Assembly (NCBI GenBank): GCA_023407175.1
Contig: JAEYMU010000014.1
Location: 1 to 64,000 of the forward strand
DNA length: 64,000 nucleotides
Direction: 5' to 3'
Source of the DNA: Bacillota bacterium
GTDB lineage: Bacteria > Bacillota_A > Clostridia > Lachnospirales > Lachnospiraceae
This document shows positions 18,335 to 27,244 of the stretch, piece after piece. The position numbers and the translations under genes are program-made. The notes beneath the pieces were generated by a model that saw nothing but the letters and a program-made list of their open reading frames with translations, did no database searches and was not told where the DNA came from. Position 1 is the stretch's first letter, and each line of letters starts with the position of its first letter.

Positions 18335-18396
18335 GCAATAAGAATCAAATATTAACATCCGTAGCAATAGGAAAACAGTGTTCTATCATTTATAAT
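18335..18396 (+). promoter_or_regulatory. Promoter with conserved element upstream of ROK kinase
   Basis: The block at 18335-18369 matches 19411-19445 at about 27 of 35 positions (AATCAAATATT and AGCAATAG conserved). TATAATAA follows 21 nt later (-10 at 18391-18396); in the other copy the gap is 19 nt. The only -35 candidate is poor, so activation by a bound regulator is likely. The AraC-type regulator at 29079 is the obvious candidate. Confidence 0.6.
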
Positions 18397-18431
18397 AAGA
18401 AAAGAGCAGGAAAACGTGCTTTTTTCTTATT
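18394..18431 (+). repeat. Inverted repeat over the ROK promoter start point
   Basis: AATAAGAAAAGAGCA (18394-18408) and TGCTTTTTTCTTATT (18417-18431) pair with a single G-T. The left arm overlaps the -10 hexamer, so this may be an operator. It could instead be a terminator for read-through from upstream. Confidence 0.5.
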
Positions 18432-18462
18432 GGGATGAGCTGCCGGCAAAATGGAGGTTTAT

Positions 18463-19410
18463 ATGGAAAATTACTGTATCGGGGTTGATTTGGGCGGAAC
18501 TTCAACAAAGCTTGGTATTATAAATACCAACGGCAAATTAATAAAGAAATGGCAGGCTCCGACTAATACCAGGGAGGCTGGAAGATTTATTCTCCAGGAT
18601 ATTATCGATTTAATTAAGACATGTCTTTCCTATGTGGATATCGATGTAACGCAGCTTCTGGGAGTTGGTGTCGGGGTGCCGGGTATTGTACTGGAAGGGG
18701 GCTTTGTAAAGGCAGCTGTTAACTTGGGCTGGAAGGATAAGAAAGTTAAGGGGGAATTAGCACAGGCCCTGAAGCTTCCGGTAACAGTTATGAATGATGC
18801 CAATGCGGCAGCACTGGGTGAGATGTGGCAGGGAAGCGGCAAAGGCTATAGGAATCTGGTGATGATTACTCTGGGGACCGGAATTGGCGCGGGAATTATA
18901 ATTGACGGAAAAAGCATCAGCGGCAGCTTTGGCGGGGCCGGTGAGCTTGGCCATATGCCGATTGTAACGGATGAAACACAGCGCTGCAATTGCGGGAGGA
19001 CAGGGTGCCTTGAGCAGGCGGCCTCGGCAACCGGTATAGTAAAGGAAGCACTGCGTCTGTTAAGAACCTCAGAGATAGAATCCTCACTGCGAAATATTCC
19101 TGAAATCAATGCGAGGACGGTATGCGAGGCGGCTAAAAAAGGGGATTTACTTTCGAGGCAGGTACTTAAACGGGCCGTAAAATATCTTGGCCTTGCAATG
19201 GCGGTAACCAGCAGCGTCCTTGACCCGGAGCTATACATTATTGGCGGCGGGGTATCCGCAGCAGGGCAATTTTTGCTTGATATGGTTAAGAGGTATTATG
19301 AAGAGCAGGTATTATACTTGAGTAAAGCTACGGAGGTACGGCTGGCTTCTCTGGGGAATGAAGCGGGAATTTATGGAGCTGCGAAGAGTGTTCTTATTGA
19401 TGCAGATTAA
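18463..19410 (+). CDS. ROK-family sugar kinase (probable N-acetylglucosamine/glucose kinase)
   Basis: A 315-residue cytoplasmic kinase. The phosphate-1 loop is GVDLGGTSTKLG, the catalytic Asp lies in NDANAAALGE, and the ROK zinc site is GELGHMP with CNCGRTGCLE. ITLGTGIGAG binds the adenosine part. GGAGG at 18453-18457 lies just before ATG 18463, which is chosen over ATG 18451. The family phosphorylates hexoses at O6. In this locus, next to a chitobiose phosphorylase and NagAB, GlcNAc is the likely substrate, giving GlcNAc-6-P. By sequence alone glucose cannot be excluded. Confidence 0.85.
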   Translation: MENYCIGVDLGGTSTKLGIINTNGKLIKKWQAPTNTREAGRFILQDIIDLIKTCLSYVDIDVTQLLGVGVGVPGIVLEGGFVKAAVNLGWKDKKVKGELAQALKLPVTVMNDANAAALGEMWQGSGKGYRNLVMITLGTGIGAGIIIDGKSISGSFGGAGELGHMPIVTDETQRCNCGRTGCLEQAASATGIVKEALRLLRTSEIESSLRNIPEINARTVCEAAKKGDLLSRQVLKRAVKYLGLAMAVTSSVLDPELYIIGGGVSAAGQFLLDMVKRYYEEQVLYLSKATEVRLASLGNEAGIYGAAKSVLIDAD

Positions 19411-19470
19411 CAATATAAATCAAATATTGCCATTCCCAGCAATAGTATTCAGTCTGGGATTTACTATAAT
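19411..19470 (+). promoter_or_regulatory. Second copy of conserved element, promoter of GH94 gene
   Basis: The element at 19411-19445 repeats the one at 18335. TATAATAA gives a -10 at 19465-19470. It starts directly after the ROK stop codon, so the phosphorylase gene has its own promoter as well as possible read-through. Confidence 0.6.
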
Positions 19471-19558
19471 AAAGATAGATTCCGACAGCATGGAGAGTCA
19501 TTATAAATTAGGGTGTGTCAGACTTTGCCGGTAATATTTACGCTTGGGGGGGCTTCTT

Positions 19559-21964
19559 ATGAAGTATGGTTATTTTGATAATGAAACGAGGGAGTATGTC
19601 ATAGAACAGGTCGATCTTCCGACCTCCTGGACAAATTATCTTGGTGTAAAGGATATGTGTGCGGTTGTAAATCATACGGCAGGCGGGTATTTATTTTATA
19701 AAACACCGGAATACCACCGTATTACACGCTTTCGCGCCAACAGTGTACCGATGGACCGTCCGGGCCATTATGTTTATCTTCGCGATGATGAGACAAAGGA
19801 TTATTGGAGCATATCCTGGCAGCCGGTCGGTAAGGACCTTACAGAGGCCAGATACCAGTGCAGGCATGGGCTGTCCTATTCCAGATATTCCTGCGAATAC
19901 AGCAATATCAGCGCAGAGCAGACCCTATTTATCCCCTTGGAGGATTCCGTGGAGTTGTGGGACATCCGGCTTAAGAACCGGGATACAAGACCCAGGTGCA
20001 TCAGCATTTTCTCCTATCTGGAATTTTCCTATCATCACATTGATATGGACAACCGTAATTTTCAGATGAGTAATTATGCTGCGGGCTCCTCCTATGAAGA
20101 GGGCGTAATCGAGCATGATTTATTCTATGAGGAATTTGGCTACCAGTATTTTACCTCGAATTTTGAACCGGACAGCTTTGACTGTCTAAGAGATAAGTTC
20201 ATCGGCCTGTACCGTACGGAGACAAATCCACAGGCTGTAGAACGCGGATTTTGTCAGGGGAGCTTTGAAAAGGGGGGCAACCACTGCGGTTCCCTTCATA
20301 AGAAACTTGAGCTTAAGCCGGGAGAGGAAGTCCGAATTATTTTTATGCTGGGGGAGGGAAATCGTGCTCAAGGCAGCAAGATCAGAGGGAAATATTCCGA
20401 TCTGGCACAGGTAGATCATGCCTTTTCCCAACTGGCCGATTTTTGGGAGGAAAAACGAAGCAAGCTTCAGATTCATACGCCAAACGAGGGAATGAATACC
20501 CTGATCAATATCTGGACCCTGTATCAGGCGGAAATCAATATCATGTTCTCCCGATTTGCTTCCTTTATTGAGGTTGGAGGCCGGACCGGTCTGGGCTACC
20601 GTGATACCTCCCAGGATTCCATGACGATACCCCATTCCAATCCGGCAAAATGCAGACAGCGCATTGTGGAATTACTGAGGGCACTGGTTGGAGAGGGCTA
20701 TGGATTGCACCTGTTCCAGCCGGAATGGTTTGAGCCGGAGCAGGAGGGAAAGCCCTTCCGTTCGCCTACGATCATTCCGGCACCAGACAGGAACGATATC
20801 ATTCATGGAATTGACCAGGCCTGCTCGGATGATGCCCTGTGGCTGGTCAGCGCTATCGTGGAATATGTGAAGGAAACCGGGGAATTCTCCTTCCTGGAGG
20901 AGGAAATTATGTATGCGGACGGCGGAAGCGGCACCGTATATGAGCATATGACCAGGATTTTGGATTTCTCAGGACGGGAGATCGGCACATCAGGTATCTG
21001 CAAGGGACTGCGGGCCGATTGGAATGATTGCTTAAACCTTGGCGGCGGAGAGAGTGCACTGGTATCCTTTCTGCATTACTGGGCTTTGGAGAATTTTATC
21101 GAGGCAGCGCAGCTTCTTGGCAGGACGAAGGATGTAACCTATTATAAGGAGATGCAGGACAGGGTAAAGGAAGCCTGTGACAGGGAGCTGTGGGATGAGC
21201 AGTGGTATATCCGGGGAATAACAAAAAACGGAAAGAAGATTGGCACTACGCAGGACAGGGAAGGCCGGATTCATTTGGAATCCAATGCCTGGGCCGTCCT
21301 GTCGGGGGTTGCCTCTAAGGAAAAGGGCCTTCAGGCCATGGACAGTATCTATGATAATCTTTTTACACCCTATGGCATCCTGCTGAATGGTCCTTCCTAT
21401 ACTGTACCGGAGGATGACATTGGCTTTGTGACCAGGGTATATCCGGGGCTTAAGGAAAACGGGGCGATTTTTTCCCATCCGAATCCCTGGGCCTGGGCGG
21501 CAGAATGCCGACTGGGAAGAGGCGACCGTGCGATGGAATACTACAATGCCCTGTGCCCCTACAATCAGAATAACCAGATTGAAATCCGGGAGGCAGAGCC
21601 CTATTCCTACTGCCAGTTTATCATTGGAAGAGATCATACCGGCTTTGGACGTGCAAGACATCCTTTTATGACAGGAACGGGAGGCTGGGCATATTTTTCC
21701 GCTACACGATATATGCTGGGTATCCGTCCACAGTTTGAGGAGCTGGTGATCGACCCCTGCATTCCGGGAGATTGGGACAAATTTTATGTCCGCCGGGAGT
21801 GGCGGGGCGCCGTATATCATATCACGGTCTTGAATCCGGAGGGTGTGATGAAGGGGGTTAAGTCGATTACCGTAAACGGCCGGGAGGCTGAACGGGTTAA
21901 GGTTGCGCCGGCTGGTACGGAAAATGATATCACTGTTATTATGGGAATAGTCCCGCAAAAATAG
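19559..21964 (+). CDS. N,N'-diacetylchitobiose phosphorylase (GH94)
   Basis: An 801-residue cytoplasmic phosphorylase that would split diacetylchitobiose with phosphate into GlcNAc-1-P and GlcNAc. Its order is an N-terminal beta-sandwich (MKYGYFDNETREYVI), a linker, an (alpha/alpha)6 barrel and a beta tail. GLRADWNDCLNLGGGES (487-490 region) holds the catalytic Asp. RPGHYVYLRDD, YWSISWQPV, GGRTGLGYRDT and SHPNPWAWAAE are, from memory of the families, closer to Vibrio chitobiose phosphorylase than to cellobiose phosphorylase, and the length matches that enzyme. ATG 19559 follows GGGGGGG; an upstream TTG is less likely. NagA, NagB and a ROK kinase nearby support GlcNAc specificity. Confidence 0.85.
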   Translation: MKYGYFDNETREYVIEQVDLPTSWTNYLGVKDMCAVVNHTAGGYLFYKTPEYHRITRFRANSVPMDRPGHYVYLRDDETKDYWSISWQPVGKDLTEARYQCRHGLSYSRYSCEYSNISAEQTLFIPLEDSVELWDIRLKNRDTRPRCISIFSYLEFSYHHIDMDNRNFQMSNYAAGSSYEEGVIEHDLFYEEFGYQYFTSNFEPDSFDCLRDKFIGLYRTETNPQAVERGFCQGSFEKGGNHCGSLHKKLELKPGEEVRIIFMLGEGNRAQGSKIRGKYSDLAQVDHAFSQLADFWEEKRSKLQIHTPNEGMNTLINIWTLYQAEINIMFSRFASFIEVGGRTGLGYRDTSQDSMTIPHSNPAKCRQRIVELLRALVGEGYGLHLFQPEWFEPEQEGKPFRSPTIIPAPDRNDIIHGIDQACSDDALWLVSAIVEYVKETGEFSFLEEEIMYADGGSGTVYEHMTRILDFSGREIGTSGICKGLRADWNDCLNLGGGESALVSFLHYWALENFIEAAQLLGRTKDVTYYKEMQDRVKEACDRELWDEQWYIRGITKNGKKIGTTQDREGRIHLESNAWAVLSGVASKEKGLQAMDSIYDNLFTPYGILLNGPSYTVPEDDIGFVTRVYPGLKENGAIFSHPNPWAWAAECRLGRGDRAMEYYNALCPYNQNNQIEIREAEPYSYCQFIIGRDHTGFGRARHPFMTGTGGWAYFSATRYMLGIRPQFEELVIDPCIPGDWDKFYVRREWRGAVYHITVLNPEGVMKGVKSITVNGREAERVKVAPAGTENDITVIMGIVPQK

Positions 21965-22182
21965 CAAAAGGCACTATTCTTCAGAATTTATGTCCAAAGG
22001 ACATGGGTATTGCTGCAGTAACAGCACCTTGATTTGGTGTAAAGAGGCACCAGGGAGTAAGACCTGCATACCGGGTAAGGCTAATACCACCGGGGAATAT
22101 CGGCGGAATGCCTGGAGCAGGCTTTCTGATATGGCATCGTCTCACAGGAGAGACATGGAACAGGCACAGAATGGAGGCAATC
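21965..22182 (+). other. 218-nt structured spacer between phosphorylase and mutase genes
   Basis: Long for an operon spacer. Several short hairpins can be drawn: CACC/GGTG near 22025-22040, CCACCG/CGGCGG near 22090-22107, and GCCTG/CAGGC near 22109-22121. No T-run follows and no coding frame is convincing. It could be a processed leader or a small RNA; I cannot assign a known family. Confidence 0.3.
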
Positions 22183-23595
22183 ATGATTAAATTTGGTACC
22201 GGTGGTTGGAGAGCAATCATAGGGGATGAATTTACCAAATCCAATATACAGAGCTTATCCAAGGCTTTGGCAATGAAGATGAAGGATGAGGGTGTGAATG
22301 AGAAAGGGATTGTTCTTGGATATGACAGGCGCTTTTTGTCAAAGGAGGCAATGCGCTGGGCAGCGGAAATATTTGCAGGGGAAGGGATCTGTTCCTACCT
22401 GATTAACCGCTCCTCCCCCACCCCGCTGATCATGTATTATGTCATGGAGCATGAATTCCATTACGGGATGATGGTAACAGCAAGCCATAATCCGGCAATT
22501 TATAACGGGATTAAGGTATTCACCTATGGCGGCAGGGATGCGGATGAGTTCCAGACGATGGAGATTGAGAACTATCTTGGAGCCGTGGAGGAAGAGGAAA
22601 TCATCGGCATGGATTATGAGAAGGCAAAGGAAAAGGGCCTGATCTTTGAGATTAATCCGATCAATGAATATATCGATAATATCATTGAGATGATCGATAT
22701 GCAGGCAATCCGAACCAGGGACCTGCGCATTGCTCTGGACCCCATGTACGGTGTCAGCGAGACCTCCCTGCGCACTATATTATTGACGGCCCGGTGTGAC
22801 GTGGCCATCATTCACGACAGGCATGACACCCTTTTTGGCGGCAAATTGCCCTCTCCTTCGGCCCATACCTTAAGAAGCCTCCAAAACTATGTGCTGGATC
22901 ATCACTGTGATATCGGTATTGCAACGGATGGTGATGCGGACCGGATCGGTGTTATTGATGATAACGGGAAATTCCTGCATCCCAACGACATTCTGGTTCT
23001 GCTATATTACTATCTGACCAAATACAAGGGCTGGCATGGTGCGGCGGTGCGTAATATCGCAACCACCCATCTGTTAGATAAGGTAGCCGAAAGCTTTGGG
23101 GAAAAATGCTATGAGGTGCCGGTCGGCTTTAAATATATCTCCTCAAAAATGAATGAAACAGATGCCGTCATCGGAGGAGAATCCTCCGGCGGACTTACTG
23201 TAAGAGGCCACATCAAAGGCAAGGACGGTGTGTATGCCGCCGCGTTACTGGTAGAAATGATTGCTGTCATCGGGAAGAAGCTTTCGGAAATTTATCAGGA
23301 TATTGTAACAGAATATGGCCGCTACTATATGGAGGAGAAGGATTATCTGTTTGACCAGGAGAAGAAGGAGGATATCTTTGAACGGCTGATGTTAGATAAG
23401 CTGCTCCCGGAGCTGCCCTTTGAGATAGATAAGATTTCCTATCTGGATGGCTGCAAGATTTACTTTAAGAACGGAGGCTGGGTCATTACCCGCTTCTCAG
23501 GGACAGAGCCCCTGCTTCGGATTTTCTGCGAGATGCAAAGGGCCGAGGATGCCAGACTGGTATGCGGTATTTTTGAAAAATTTTTGGGAATTTAA
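22183..23595 (+). CDS. Phosphohexomutase (phosphoglucomutase/phosphomannomutase family)
   Basis: A 470-residue cytoplasmic mutase of the alpha-D-phosphohexomutase family with four domains. The phosphoserine loop is TASHNP, the metal loop ATDGDADRIG, the sugar loop GGESSGG and the phosphate loop FSGTEPLLRI. GGAGG at 22173-22177 is 5 nt before ATG 22183; a longer frame to 22108 lacks such a site. Placed directly after the GH94 gene, it probably converts GlcNAc-1-P to GlcNAc-6-P, as in the chitinolytic Vibrio pathway. Activity on glucose-1-P is equally possible from motifs alone. Confidence 0.85.
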   Translation: MIKFGTGGWRAIIGDEFTKSNIQSLSKALAMKMKDEGVNEKGIVLGYDRRFLSKEAMRWAAEIFAGEGICSYLINRSSPTPLIMYYVMEHEFHYGMMVTASHNPAIYNGIKVFTYGGRDADEFQTMEIENYLGAVEEEEIIGMDYEKAKEKGLIFEINPINEYIDNIIEMIDMQAIRTRDLRIALDPMYGVSETSLRTILLTARCDVAIIHDRHDTLFGGKLPSPSAHTLRSLQNYVLDHHCDIGIATDGDADRIGVIDDNGKFLHPNDILVLLYYYLTKYKGWHGAAVRNIATTHLLDKVAESFGEKCYEVPVGFKYISSKMNETDAVIGGESSGGLTVRGHIKGKDGVYAAALLVEMIAVIGKKLSEIYQDIVTEYGRYYMEEKDYLFDQEKKEDIFERLMLDKLLPELPFEIDKISYLDGCKIYFKNGGWVITRFSGTEPLLRIFCEMQRAEDARLVCGIFEKFLGI

Positions 23596-23653
23596 AACAA
23601 TACAGGAACTGTTCATTTGACAGGCGTTCTGATATAATAAGAGAGAAGGATGG

Positions 23654-23689
23654 AATGGGTTATCCGAAAGGTAGCCCATTTTCCTGTTT
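23654..23689 (+). terminator. Probable terminator after mutase gene
   Basis: AATGGGTTA (23654-23662) pairs with TAGCCCATT (23672-23680), followed by TTCCTGTTT. It lies about 60 nt after the mutase stop. Confidence 0.6.
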
Positions 23690-23737
23690 CAAAAATAGAT
23701 ACCGAATGAGTTTATTTTCTTCGGAACATAATCTATC

Positions 23738-23808
23738 TGGGAGGGTGTAGTGTGAATTATGGAAAAGCATAATTCACACGGCAAATTTGTGATGCCTCCC
23801 AAATTTGC
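23738..23808 (+). promoter_or_regulatory. Nested inverted repeats upstream of sensor kinase
   Basis: A perfect 12-bp hairpin GTGTGAATTATG (23750-23761) / CATAATTCACAC (23768-23779) sits inside an outer pairing TGGGAGG (23738-23744) / CCTCCCA (23795-23801). The outer right arm also lies in the loop of GCAAATTTG (23781-23789) / CAAATTTGC (23800-23808), so the two pairings exclude one another. This suggests an operator or a switchable leader for the kinase gene 27 nt downstream. Confidence 0.45.
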
Positions 23809-23834
23809 GGGATAACGGCAGAATGGAGGGTTAT

Positions 23835-25664
23835 ATGAAAAAGACGATTTCTCTGCGCAGGCGGCTGCTGATATTGGTTACTGCCTTCTGGATATTGCCG
23901 GTGGTTTTTATCTATGCTTTCATCTCCATATCCTACCGGAATAATATTATTGATAAAACCACTGTTTTAATGCAGGAAAGCCTTAAGAATTTTACTTATT
24001 TCAATGCCCAGAGAATCGACGAAGCAATTGACATCTCCAAGAAAATCTCCTATGAGCAAATGATTGAGAAGGCCTGGCGCAAGTATAAACTGGGTGTGAT
24101 GGCTCAGTCGGAGCTGTACCGCGAGATCACCGGCAGCCTCACCGGTAAGTTCTATAATGACAGCCGGTTTGAGATTGCAATTTTTTACCTGACTGAGGAG
24201 CCTGACCGGATCTATTATACCAAGCAAAAGGAAAGCAACTATATTGAACATTACCGGGAGAATGTTGAGGCGGAGGCTTTTAGTATCTCAAGCCAGGATA
24301 CCTCAGACGCCCATGTGCGGGTAATCGACGGTCAGATTTACATTATCCGCAATCTCTATACGGTAACGAATTATACGAAGTTTGGCACGCTGGTGCTGGA
24401 GCTGAACAGGGATAAGCTAAATGAGGGGATTGCCGTCAATAAGGATTATGAGGTGGCGTTTTACATCAATGACACAAGCTCCCGCATCACCTTTGACAGT
24501 GGTCTGGATGACGAAGCGAAAAGTGATGTCATCGAAGAGCTGAAGAGTAATTATTCAGTGAAGGCAAACCGGAAGCTGGTCCAGGTTCAGGATAATTTCT
24601 ATATCGGACTTTTGTATCAGCAAAAATTTGATGATTATCATTTCGGAGCAATTCTGGTTGCTGACAAGAATATTATTTTCTCCGAATTGCAGAAGCTATA
24701 CCAGGTAATGATTTTAATTCTGCTGATTATTGTTCCGATTTATGTTTATATGATTTATTTTATTTCCCATCATATCACAAAGCCCATGAGCCGGATGATT
24801 TATGCGGCTAAGGCCCTGGAGGAGGGTGAGATTGGCATGCAGATGGAGGGCAGCCCTATGCCCAATACGGAATTTGCGGTACTGCAGGAATCCTTTAACG
24901 ATATGTCCTCGGAGATCAAATACCTGTTTGATTATGCCTATAGTGAGAAGCTGGCGCGTAAGGATGCCAAGATCAGGGCGCTGCAATCCCAGATTAATCC
25001 GCATTTTCTGAACAATACCCTGGAAATGATGAACTGGCAGGCCAGAATGGCAGGAGATGTGGCCGTATCCAGGATGATAGAGGCTCTGGGCACTCTGTTA
25101 AATGCAAGTATGGACCGAAGCAATAAGAAGCTGATCAGCCTGTCCGAGGAGCTTCGGAGTGTGGATGCGTACTGTTATATCATCTCCATGCGTTTTGGAA
25201 AACGCCTTAAGATTGAGAAGGAGGTTGACAGCGAGCTGCTGCAGCTCAAGGTTCCCCAATTGATTTTACAGCCCCTGATTGAAAATGCGGTGGTGCATGG
25301 AGTAGAGATTGTAAAAAGCGGTACCATCTGGATCAAGGGGTATAAGGACGGAGCGGAGGCGATCCTTCAGATTATCAATACGGGAAAGAATATGACCCCG
25401 GAGGATGAGACACGGGTAAAGCAATTGATTGACGGAACCTTTGAACAGGGGTCCCAGGAAAAAACAGCTCATGAGTCCGTGGGGATTTATAATGTAAATG
25501 AGCGTATCAGGCTGATTTACGGATACGGATACGGACTGACTATCGGAAAGGTGGGGGAAGGCGAGACAGCCTCTACCATAAGGATACCTTTGGAATTTGA
25601 TCCTTATAAAGAGGAGGATACGGATAAGCCCAAGCGGATGAAGCAGCGGAAGGAACTTTTATAA
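23835..25664 (+). CDS. Sensor histidine kinase, YesM type
   Basis: A 609-residue membrane kinase with TM1 about 12-34, an extracellular sensor of about 250 residues, TM2 about 290-313, and HAMP to about 370. The phosphoacceptor is in QINPHFLNNTLEMM (His about 388). The ATPase has LIENAVVHG and GIYNVNERIRLIYG. GGAGG lies 5 nt before ATG 23835, chosen over an in-frame ATG at 23805. Its partner regulator gene is at 29079, separated by the transporter genes. It would sense chitooligosaccharide or its bound transporter outside the cell (inference). Confidence 0.9.
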   Translation: MKKTISLRRRLLILVTAFWILPVVFIYAFISISYRNNIIDKTTVLMQESLKNFTYFNAQRIDEAIDISKKISYEQMIEKAWRKYKLGVMAQSELYREITGSLTGKFYNDSRFEIAIFYLTEEPDRIYYTKQKESNYIEHYRENVEAEAFSISSQDTSDAHVRVIDGQIYIIRNLYTVTNYTKFGTLVLELNRDKLNEGIAVNKDYEVAFYINDTSSRITFDSGLDDEAKSDVIEELKSNYSVKANRKLVQVQDNFYIGLLYQQKFDDYHFGAILVADKNIIFSELQKLYQVMILILLIIVPIYVYMIYFISHHITKPMSRMIYAAKALEEGEIGMQMEGSPMPNTEFAVLQESFNDMSSEIKYLFDYAYSEKLARKDAKIRALQSQINPHFLNNTLEMMNWQARMAGDVAVSRMIEALGTLLNASMDRSNKKLISLSEELRSVDAYCYIISMRFGKRLKIEKEVDSELLQLKVPQLILQPLIENAVVHGVEIVKSGTIWIKGYKDGAEAILQIINTGKNMTPEDETRVKQLIDGTFEQGSQEKTAHESVGIYNVNERIRLIYGYGYGLTIGKVGEGETASTIRIPLEFDPYKEEDTDKPKRMKQRKELL

Positions 25665-25773
25665 TATAGTAACAATTATGATGGCGAATTTTGCAGTGAA
25701 CATGGCAAGAATAAACAAATAATATCAAGTTGAACTAAAGCTTTTTTGAAATAAAAAAATTATAATTAGTTCA

Positions 25774-25802
25774 TACCAAGTGAGAGAGTAAGAGTCTTGG
25801 TA
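25774..25802 (+). repeat. Inverted repeat upstream of binding-protein gene
   Basis: TACCAAG (25774-25780) and CTTGGTA (25796-25802) form a 7-bp inverted repeat with a 15-nt loop, 29 nt before the ATG. It could be an operator or a 5' leader hairpin. I found no good -35/-10 pair nearby. Confidence 0.35.
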
Positions 25803-25831
25803 CCTATATTATAATTCAGGAGGGTTATTTT

Positions 25832-27163
25832 ATGAAAAAGGTCAAGAAAGTCCTATCCATTATCTTAGTATTCGCTTTCATGATGTCTTTATTGACAGCC
25901 TGCGGCACTAAGAGTGAACCGAGTGACGCAACTGTTACAAAGCCGGCAGATCAGTCGGCGGATGATGATGCCACACCAACGGATGCCGAGAAAAATCCAG
26001 TAACTCTTACAACCGTTTCCATGTATGGCGGAACTGATCCCAACGCAGCCAACTATCAGGCAATCTGTGCTCAATTTATGAAGGATTATTCCTACGTCAC
26101 CATCGAGGATGATTCACAGGCAGCCGACCAGGACTGGAAGACAAAAATTGCAGCGGACTTTGCTGTAGGCAATGAGCCCGATGTTATTCAATATTTTACC
26201 GATGCAAACGCAAGTGATGTGCTTGCAGCAGACAAGTTTGTAACTATTGACGAGATTAAGGCAGAATACCCGGATTATGCAAAAGATACCCTTGCCAGTG
26301 CGCTGGCAGCAGCGGCCAACCCGGACGGAGTTCAAAGAGCCGTACCTACCACAGGCTACTGGGAAGGCTTATACTGCAATAAGGATTTGTTTGATAAATA
26401 CAGCCTGGAGCTTCCTACGGACTGGGATAAGCTGTTGAAGGCAATCGATACCTTTAAGGCAAATGATATCATTCCTATTGCTGTATCCTTAAATAATGTT
26501 CCCCATTACTGGATTGAATTCCTGATGCTTTCCGCAGCAGGTGCCGAGGGCTATACAACGGTTCCGACCACAGCGCCCGAGGACTGGTGCAAGGGACTTG
26601 AGATGTTCAAAACCTTAAGAGATTTGGGCGCCTTCCCTGTAGACACCGATACCATCGACAATGATTTTGCAGGAGAATTATTCAAGAATAAGCAGGCGGC
26701 AATGCAGCTGGACGGCTCTTGGTATCTGGGCGGTATTCCGGATCAGGATAATACCGTAGTGGTAACCTTCCCCGTTGTTCCTGGCGGCAAGGCAGTGGCA
26801 GGCAGCATGGTAGGCGGTATCTCCTCCGGCTTCTATATTACCAAGAAGGCCTGGGATGACCCGGATAAGAGGGATGCGGCAGTAAAATTTGTTATGGCAA
26901 ATACAAGCTCCGCAGCGGTTCAGGTTTATTGGAATGGTAATGGCCAGGCGGCAACCACAGTTACCGCAGTTGACAATATGACTTCTCTGGGAATCTCCGG
27001 CATGGAATACAGCCAGGCAGCAACCAGCATCAGTGCACCCACCGATTCAAGAATCAGCCAGGAGGCCTATAATACTCTGGTAGCCGGTATCGTTGATGTA
27101 TCCACCGGCGCAAAAACACCGGAAGACTTACTTAATGAGGTATTATCCATAAACGCGAAATAA
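25832..27163 (+). CDS. Sugar ABC transporter substrate-binding lipoprotein
   Basis: A 443-residue family-1 binding protein with lipobox LLTAC (Cys about 24) and a Thr/Asp-rich tether to about 55. Binding-fold motifs include FAVGNEPDVIQYF, YCNKDLFDKYSLELPTDWD and a C-terminal GISSGFYITKKAWDDP. AGGAGGGTTATTTT precedes ATG 25832. It is the extracellular receptor of the importer encoded by the next two genes. The location between sensor kinase and response regulator, within the chitobiose genes, makes diacetylchitobiose or longer chitooligosaccharides the expected ligand. Confidence 0.9.
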   Translation: MKKVKKVLSIILVFAFMMSLLTACGTKSEPSDATVTKPADQSADDDATPTDAEKNPVTLTTVSMYGGTDPNAANYQAICAQFMKDYSYVTIEDDSQAADQDWKTKIAADFAVGNEPDVIQYFTDANASDVLAADKFVTIDEIKAEYPDYAKDTLASALAAAANPDGVQRAVPTTGYWEGLYCNKDLFDKYSLELPTDWDKLLKAIDTFKANDIIPIAVSLNNVPHYWIEFLMLSAAGAEGYTTVPTTAPEDWCKGLEMFKTLRDLGAFPVDTDTIDNDFAGELFKNKQAAMQLDGSWYLGGIPDQDNTVVVTFPVVPGGKAVAGSMVGGISSGFYITKKAWDDPDKRDAAVKFVMANTSSAAVQVYWNGNGQAATTVTAVDNMTSLGISGMEYSQAATSISAPTDSRISQEAYNTLVAGIVDVSTGAKTPEDLLNEVLSINAK

Positions 27164-27174
27164 CATAATTCCAT

Positions 27175-27211
27175 AAAGGGAGAGGGGTTCCTTTACCGCC
27201 CCTCTCTCTTT
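27175..27211 (+). promoter_or_regulatory. Intra-operon stem-loop after binding-protein gene
   Basis: AAAGGGAGAGGGG (27175-27187) pairs with CCCCTCTCTCTTT (27199-27211) with one wobble. Same position in the operon as the hairpins at 13690 and 51523. It would favour binding protein over permease expression. Confidence 0.7.
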
Positions 27212-27244
27212 TACTGGTAAAGAGGCAGGAAGGGCGAGTGTAAG

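Noticed and set aside
21032..21967. Long minus-strand open frame (311 codons) opposite the GH94 gene
   Set aside because: It lies wholly antisense to a clearly coding gene, has no ribosome site or recognisable motif and reads as a mirror of GH94 codon bias.
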